14,679 nucleotides of DNA from the NCBI GenBank assembly GCA_000437675.1, contig FR901741.1, positions 1 through 14,679 on the forward strand, in the 5' to 3' direction. This document shows, in pieces, positions 11,841-14,679 of this stretch. The stretch is from Prevotella sp. CAG:891. GTDB taxonomy: Bacteria; Bacteroidota; Bacteroidia; Bacteroidales; Bacteroidaceae. Below the pieces are notes generated by a model. It saw only the letters and a program-made list of their open reading frames with translations, made no database searches and was not told the DNA's origin. The position numbers were made by a program, and so were the translations under genes. Every line of letters starts with the position of its first letter. Position 1 is the first letter of the stretch.

Positions 11841-13187
11841 ATGAACAAGAATATTCGTTTAGATGTTACCAAGGCCGCACAATTTTTGTCGGCCGATGCT
11901 TTGAAAGCATTCGAACCCCGTGTTAAAGCCGCTCAAAAGGCTTTGGAAGAAGGCACCTGCCCCGGCAATGATTTCCTCGGCTGGTTGCACCTTGCTTCAA
12001 GCATTACCCCCGAACACCTTGCCGACCTCAAGGAAACAGCCCGCGTACTCCGCGAAAACTGCGATACCATTGTCGTAGCTGGTATTGGCGGTAGCTACCT
12101 CGGTGCCCGTTCGGTTATCGAAGCCCTCAGCAACAGCTTCGAATGGCTCACCAACGACGGCAAGAACCCCGTAATGCTCTATGCCGGCAACAACATTGGC
12201 GAAGACTATCTCTACGAACTCACCGAATACCTCAAAGGCCGTAAGTTCGGTATCATCAATATTTCAAAGAGCGGCACCACCACCGAAACCGCTTTGGCCT
12301 TCCGTTTGCTCCGCAAGCAGTGCGAAGAGCAGCGCGGCGTTGAAATGGCTCGTAAGGTCATCGTAGCCGTAACCGACGCAGTGAAGGGTGCAGCCCGCAT
12401 CACCGCCAACACCGAAGGTTACAAAAGCTTCATCATCCCCGATAACGTAGGTGGACGTTTCTCAGTGCTCACCCCAGTAGGTCTGCTCCCCATTGCCTGT
12501 GCTGGTTTCGATATTGAAGCCCTCGTGAAGGGTGCAGCCGATATGGAAAAACTCACCGCCCCCGAAGTACCTTTCGATCAGAACCCTGCCGAACAGTACG
12601 CTGCAGTGCGCAACGCACTCTACGAAACCGGTAAGAAAATCGAAATCCTCGTAAACTTCCAGCCCAAACTTCACTACATGAACGAATGGTGGAAGCAGCT
12701 TTATGGCGAGAGCGAAGGCAAGGATCTCAAGGGCATCTTCCCCGCAGCAGTTGACTTCACCACCGACCTCCACTCAATGGGTCAGTGGATTCAGCAGGGC
12801 GAACGCACGGTATTCGAAACCGTCATCTCGGTTGAAAACGCTGAACACAAAGTACTCTTCCCCCACGACGACGAAAACCTCGACGGACTCAACTTCCTCG
12901 AAGGCAAGCGCGTTGACGAAGTGAACAAGATGGCAGAGTTGGGTACCCAGCTGGCCCACGTTGATGGCGGCGTGCCCAACATGCGCGTTTGCGTCGACCG
13001 TCTTGATGAGTACCAGCTCGGTCAGCTCATCTACTTCTTCGAGCGTGCCTGCGGTATCAGCGGTTTGTTGCTCGAAGTAAACCCCTTCAACCAACCCGGT
13101 GTTGAGGCTTACAAGAAGAACATGTTTGCCCTCCTTGGCAAGCCCGGCTATGAAGCCGAATCAGAAGCCATCAAGGCCCGTCTGTAA
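11841..13187 (+). CDS. pgi: Glucose-6-phosphate isomerase
   Basis: The product has 448 residues from the ATG at 11841. A TTG two codons upstream is also in frame, but MNKNIRLDV is the expected start. It interconverts glucose 6-phosphate and fructose 6-phosphate in the cytoplasm and belongs to the short (about 450 residue) bacterial branch. Visible motifs are VAGIGGSYLGARSV (79-92), the phosphate-binding ISKSGTTTE (141-149), and NVGGRFSVLTPVGLLP, which fits PROSITE signature 1. WWKQLYGESEGKDLKG carries the catalytic Glu region, and HSMGQWIQQG follows. GLLLEVNPFNQPGVEAYK fits signature 2. The stop is followed by an imperfect hairpin (13212-13233) and then a strong terminator at 13249-13311. A TAACTTTG box lies at 11830-11837, immediately before the ATG. 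Confidence 0.97.
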   Translation: MNKNIRLDVTKAAQFLSADALKAFEPRVKAAQKALEEGTCPGNDFLGWLHLASSITPEHLADLKETARVLRENCDTIVVAGIGGSYLGARSVIEALSNSFEWLTNDGKNPVMLYAGNNIGEDYLYELTEYLKGRKFGIINISKSGTTTETALAFRLLRKQCEEQRGVEMARKVIVAVTDAVKGAARITANTEGYKSFIIPDNVGGRFSVLTPVGLLPIACAGFDIEALVKGAADMEKLTAPEVPFDQNPAEQYAAVRNALYETGKKIEILVNFQPKLHYMNEWWKQLYGESEGKDLKGIFPAAVDFTTDLHSMGQWIQQGERTVFETVISVENAEHKVLFPHDDENLDGLNFLEGKRVDEVNKMAELGTQLAHVDGGVPNMRVCVDRLDEYQLGQLIYFFERACGISGLLLEVNPFNQPGVEAYKKNMFALLGKPGYEAESEAIKARL

Positions 13188-13248
13188 TAAATAAGGAGCC
13201 CCCTCAAGTAAGTGCCTGGCAAAGTCCAGACACCCGCTTCATATCATC

Positions 13249-13311
13249 CGGGGTATAAGTTTGCCAGAGAAAGCTCACAGGTTTTCGCCCGTAAACTTAT
13301 ACCCCGTTTTT
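13249..13311 (+). terminator. Intrinsic terminator after pgi
   Basis: CGGGGTATAAGTTT (13249-13262) pairs perfectly with 13293-13306, extended by a G-T and a C-G pair, then TTTTT (13307-13311). The loop is about 26-30 bases. A smaller hairpin, GTGcCTGG/CCAGaCAC (13212-13233), precedes it. It separates pgi from the HAD gene and overlaps an apparent TTG start of the HAD frame, which is evidence against that start. Confidence 0.85.
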
Positions 13312-13341
13312 AGGTATGCCCACTCTAATCCGAAAGAAATC

Positions 13342-14049
13342 ATGCAAGCAGTCAATTTATATTTGAAAAAACAAGGCTTCAGCACCTTCACCCCCAAGGC
13401 CGTATTGTTCGACATGGACGGCGTACTCTTCGACTCCATGCCCAACCATGCCCGCTCCTGGGCCAAAGTCTGCACCGAGTTCGGACTCAACATGACCGAG
13501 CAGGAAGCCTATATGCACGAAGGACGAACCGGCAATGCCACCATCAACATCCTCACCCAGCGTTATTGGAACCGCGATGCCACGCCCGACGAAGTGCAAC
13601 GCATTTACGAAGAAAAGTGCCGCCTGTTCAATGCCTGTCCCGAAGCCCCCAAGATGCCCGGAGCCCACGAAGTGCTGCAAAAGGTAAAAGCTGCCGGACT
13701 CACCATTGTTGTAGTAACCGGCAGCGGACAGAAGTCGCTTCTCGATCGCCTCGAACACAATTACCCCGGCTACTTCAGTCCCGACCTCATCGTATCGAGC
13801 AAAGACGTGAAGCACGGCAAACCCAACCCCGAACCCTACCTCATGGGATTGGCCAAAGTCGGCATCAAGCCCAACGAAGCCATTGTGGTTGAAAATGCCC
13901 CCTTAGGCGTTCGTGCCGCCGTAGCCGCCCAAATCTTCACCATAGCCGTCAACACCGGCCCCCTGCCCGAAAGCGCCCTGCTCAACGAAGGCGCCAACAT
14001 GCTCTTCCCCTCCATGCAAGCCCTCGCCGACAGTAATTGCTTCTTTTAG
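13342..14049 (+). CDS. HAD-IA family phosphatase or beta-phosphoglucomutase-like enzyme
   Basis: The product has 235 residues from the ATG at 13342. The frame stays open back to a TTG at 13261, but that codon lies inside the pgi terminator stem, so the ATG start is chosen. Motif I is LFDMDGVLFDSM (22-33), with nucleophile Asp24 and acid/base Asp26. An alpha-helical cap follows (about 35-105). Motif II is VVVTGSGQ (123-130, Thr126). Motif III is KHGKPNPEPY (157-166, Lys160), and motif IV is VVENAPLGVRAA (182-193). This is the haloacid-dehalogenase subfamily IA of cytoplasmic phosphoesterases and sugar-phosphate mutases. The Asp26-Gly and cap-helix features suit a small sugar-phosphate substrate, and the position after pgi suggests sugar-phosphate metabolism, but the substrate is not identifiable. 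Motif IV has EN instead of the commoner ED or DD. Confidence 0.88.
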   Translation: MQAVNLYLKKQGFSTFTPKAVLFDMDGVLFDSMPNHARSWAKVCTEFGLNMTEQEAYMHEGRTGNATINILTQRYWNRDATPDEVQRIYEEKCRLFNACPEAPKMPGAHEVLQKVKAAGLTIVVVTGSGQKSLLDRLEHNYPGYFSPDLIVSSKDVKHGKPNPEPYLMGLAKVGIKPNEAIVVENAPLGVRAAVAAQIFTIAVNTGPLPESALLNEGANMLFPSMQALADSNCFF

Positions 14050-14065
14050 CTAACGATATTTCCCA

Positions 14066-14437
14066 ATGTTATACAATAATCGGCAATGCTATGATATTAT
14101 AGGAGCAGCCATGCAAGTCTACAACACCCTTGGTTATGGTTTTCTTGAAGCAGTTTACCAAGAGGCGTTATCTATAGAATTCAGTAGGCGAGGCATACCG
14201 TTCTCTTCACAGCAAAAATTGCGAATATATTACGCAGGCATAGAATTGCAACAAACATTTAAGCCAGACTTTATCTGTTTCGATCAGATAATACTTGAAA
14301 TAAAGGCTGTATCTGCATTAGCTAATCCTCATCGGGCTCAATTGTTGAATTATCTTCGATCTACAGGTTACAAATTAGGATTATTGATAAACTTTGGTAA
14401 TCCTAAGCAGTTAGAGTTTGAACGTAAAATATTCTGA
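14066..14437 (+). CDS. GxxExxY protein (PD-(D/E)XK nuclease-like)
   Basis: The product has 123 residues, about the usual length (around 125) of the GxxExxY family (PDDEXK_3 type). The defining motif is G25-F-L-E28-A-V-Y31. Nuclease-like residues are P67-D68 and E78-I-K80 (FKPDFICFDQIILEIKAV), in the order of a PD-(D/E)XK core, followed by the family's QLLNYLRSTGYKLGLLINFG block. The cellular function of the family is not established. The gene is clearly more AT-rich than the HAD gene 16 bases upstream and uses different codons (many TTA, AAA and ATA), which suggests horizontal acquisition. It is followed by a terminator and by inverted and direct repeats up to the window edge. The ATG at 14066 is the first in frame and gives the expected N-terminus. 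Confidence 0.9.
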   Translation: MLYNNRQCYDIIGAAMQVYNTLGYGFLEAVYQEALSIEFSRRGIPFSSQQKLRIYYAGIELQQTFKPDFICFDQIILEIKAVSALANPHRAQLLNYLRSTGYKLGLLINFGNPKQLEFERKIF

Positions 14438-14447
14438 AAATGTGTAC

Positions 14448-14537
14448 TTCGTGTTAAAAAACCATACCCGGGTTTTTGACGGCTTATATATTTAATGCCT
14501 ATCTTCCTCCCCAACCCTCTTTTATTTTTAACACGAA
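14448..14537. repeat. 13 bp inverted repeat and ACGAATCT direct repeats
   Basis: TTCGTGTTAAAAA (14448-14460) and TTTTTAACACGAA (14525-14537) are perfect inverse complements, 64 bases apart, starting 11 bases after the GxxExxY stop codon. The right copy runs into a direct repeat, ACGAATCT-CC-ACGAATCT (about 14533-14550). Similar ACGAAT-rich tracts occur around intervening-sequence-like elements; that comparison is from memory. Confidence 0.6.
14457..14477 (+). terminator. Terminator after the GxxExxY gene
   Basis: AAAAACC (14457-14463) pairs with GGTTTTT (14471-14477) around a 7-base loop, ending in a T-run. The stem is short and A/T-rich, so strength is modest. It lies inside the larger inverted repeat. 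Confidence 0.5.
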
Positions 14538-14580
14538 TCTCCACGAATCTTTTTTCGTTGATGTTTTACAATTCCACGAC

Positions 14581-14678
14581 TCTTACGCTTGCTTGCGCAA
14601 AGTTGCGAATCACCCCCAATGCGTTCCGTTATTCTCCGCATTCGTGCAATTCGTAGCCTTGCGTGAGCAAGCGTAAGA
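14581..14678. repeat. Long foldback at the right edge
   Basis: TCTTACGCTTGCT (14581-14593) is perfectly complementary to 14666-14678, and complementarity continues inward to 14610/14649: 25 of 30 positions match, with a 38-base loop. Four of the five mismatches become G-U pairs in plus-strand RNA, giving 29 of 30 paired. The loop-side sequence contains ATTCGTGCAATTCG, the reverse of the ACGAAT motif at 14533-14550. The element may continue beyond the window. Confidence 0.6.
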
Positions 14679-14679
14679 T

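Noticed and set aside
13261..13341. TTG start extending the HAD protein by 27 residues
   Set aside because: The TTG lies inside the stem of the pgi terminator, and the extension has no family similarity. The ATG at 13342 is used.
14476..14676. 66-codon frame at the right edge
   Set aside because: It runs through the ACGAAT repeats and the foldback, so its amino acids simply translate the repeats. No coding support.
1..14679. CRISPR arrays, tRNA, rRNA, integrase, restriction or toxin-antitoxin genes
   Set aside because: No regularly spaced repeats, no cloverleaf with a GTTCGAATC-type T-loop, and no matching protein motifs were seen on either strand.

Overview
The window looks like a chromosomal segment from a member of the Bacteroidales, plausibly Prevotellaceae or a close relative. 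Four things point there. Several upstream regions carry exact or near matches to the Bacteroidetes -7 promoter box TAnnTTTG, and classical -35/-10 promoters and strong Shine-Dalgarno sites are absent. The proteome is typical: a GEVED-domain secreted protein, a serine-type sulfatase and an M64 peptidase. The order ftsK, lolA-like, trxB is, as I recall, common in the order. A GxxExxY protein is also present. Genus-level assignment is a guess.

Layout, left to right. 1-407 is a non-coding leader region with two competing hairpins. 408-3210 holds two exported proteins in the same direction, a GEVED-domain protein and a Ser-type sulfatase, closed by a strong bidirectional terminator at 3296-3334. 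3374-4216 (minus) is a BadF/BadG-type sugar kinase-like ATPase convergent with the sulfatase. 4217-4582 is a divergent intergenic region with a repeated -7-like motif. 4583-5863 is an exported M64 zinc peptidase. 5933-8548 is ftsK, followed by a terminator. 8807-9445 is a LolA-like periplasmic lipoprotein carrier with its own promoter and a structured leader. 9517-9700 is a small foldback (MITE-like) element between lolA and trxB. 9740-10666 is trxB. 10667-11187 is a 521-base gap that appears to hold a minus-strand structured RNA with a good Bacteroidetes promoter. 11188-11793 is a uracil-DNA-glycosylase-superfamily protein. 11841-13187 is pgi, with a large terminator behind it. 13342-14049 is a HAD-IA phosphatase or mutase. 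14066-14437 is an AT-rich GxxExxY protein followed by inverted and direct repeats up to the window edge.

Functionally this is mostly core housekeeping (chromosome segregation, envelope lipoprotein trafficking, thiol redox, glycolysis, base-excision repair). At the left there is a host-glycan or glycoprotein-facing layer (sulfatase, GEVED protein, amino-sugar-kinase-like protein, M64 peptidase). The unusual content is in the non-coding parts. The foldback element's arm mismatches are all polarised toward G-U pairing in the minus-strand RNA. A candidate rod-shaped RNA lies downstream of trxB. A repeat cluster surrounds the GxxExxY gene. No CRISPR array, tRNA, rRNA, prophage or complete IS was found.
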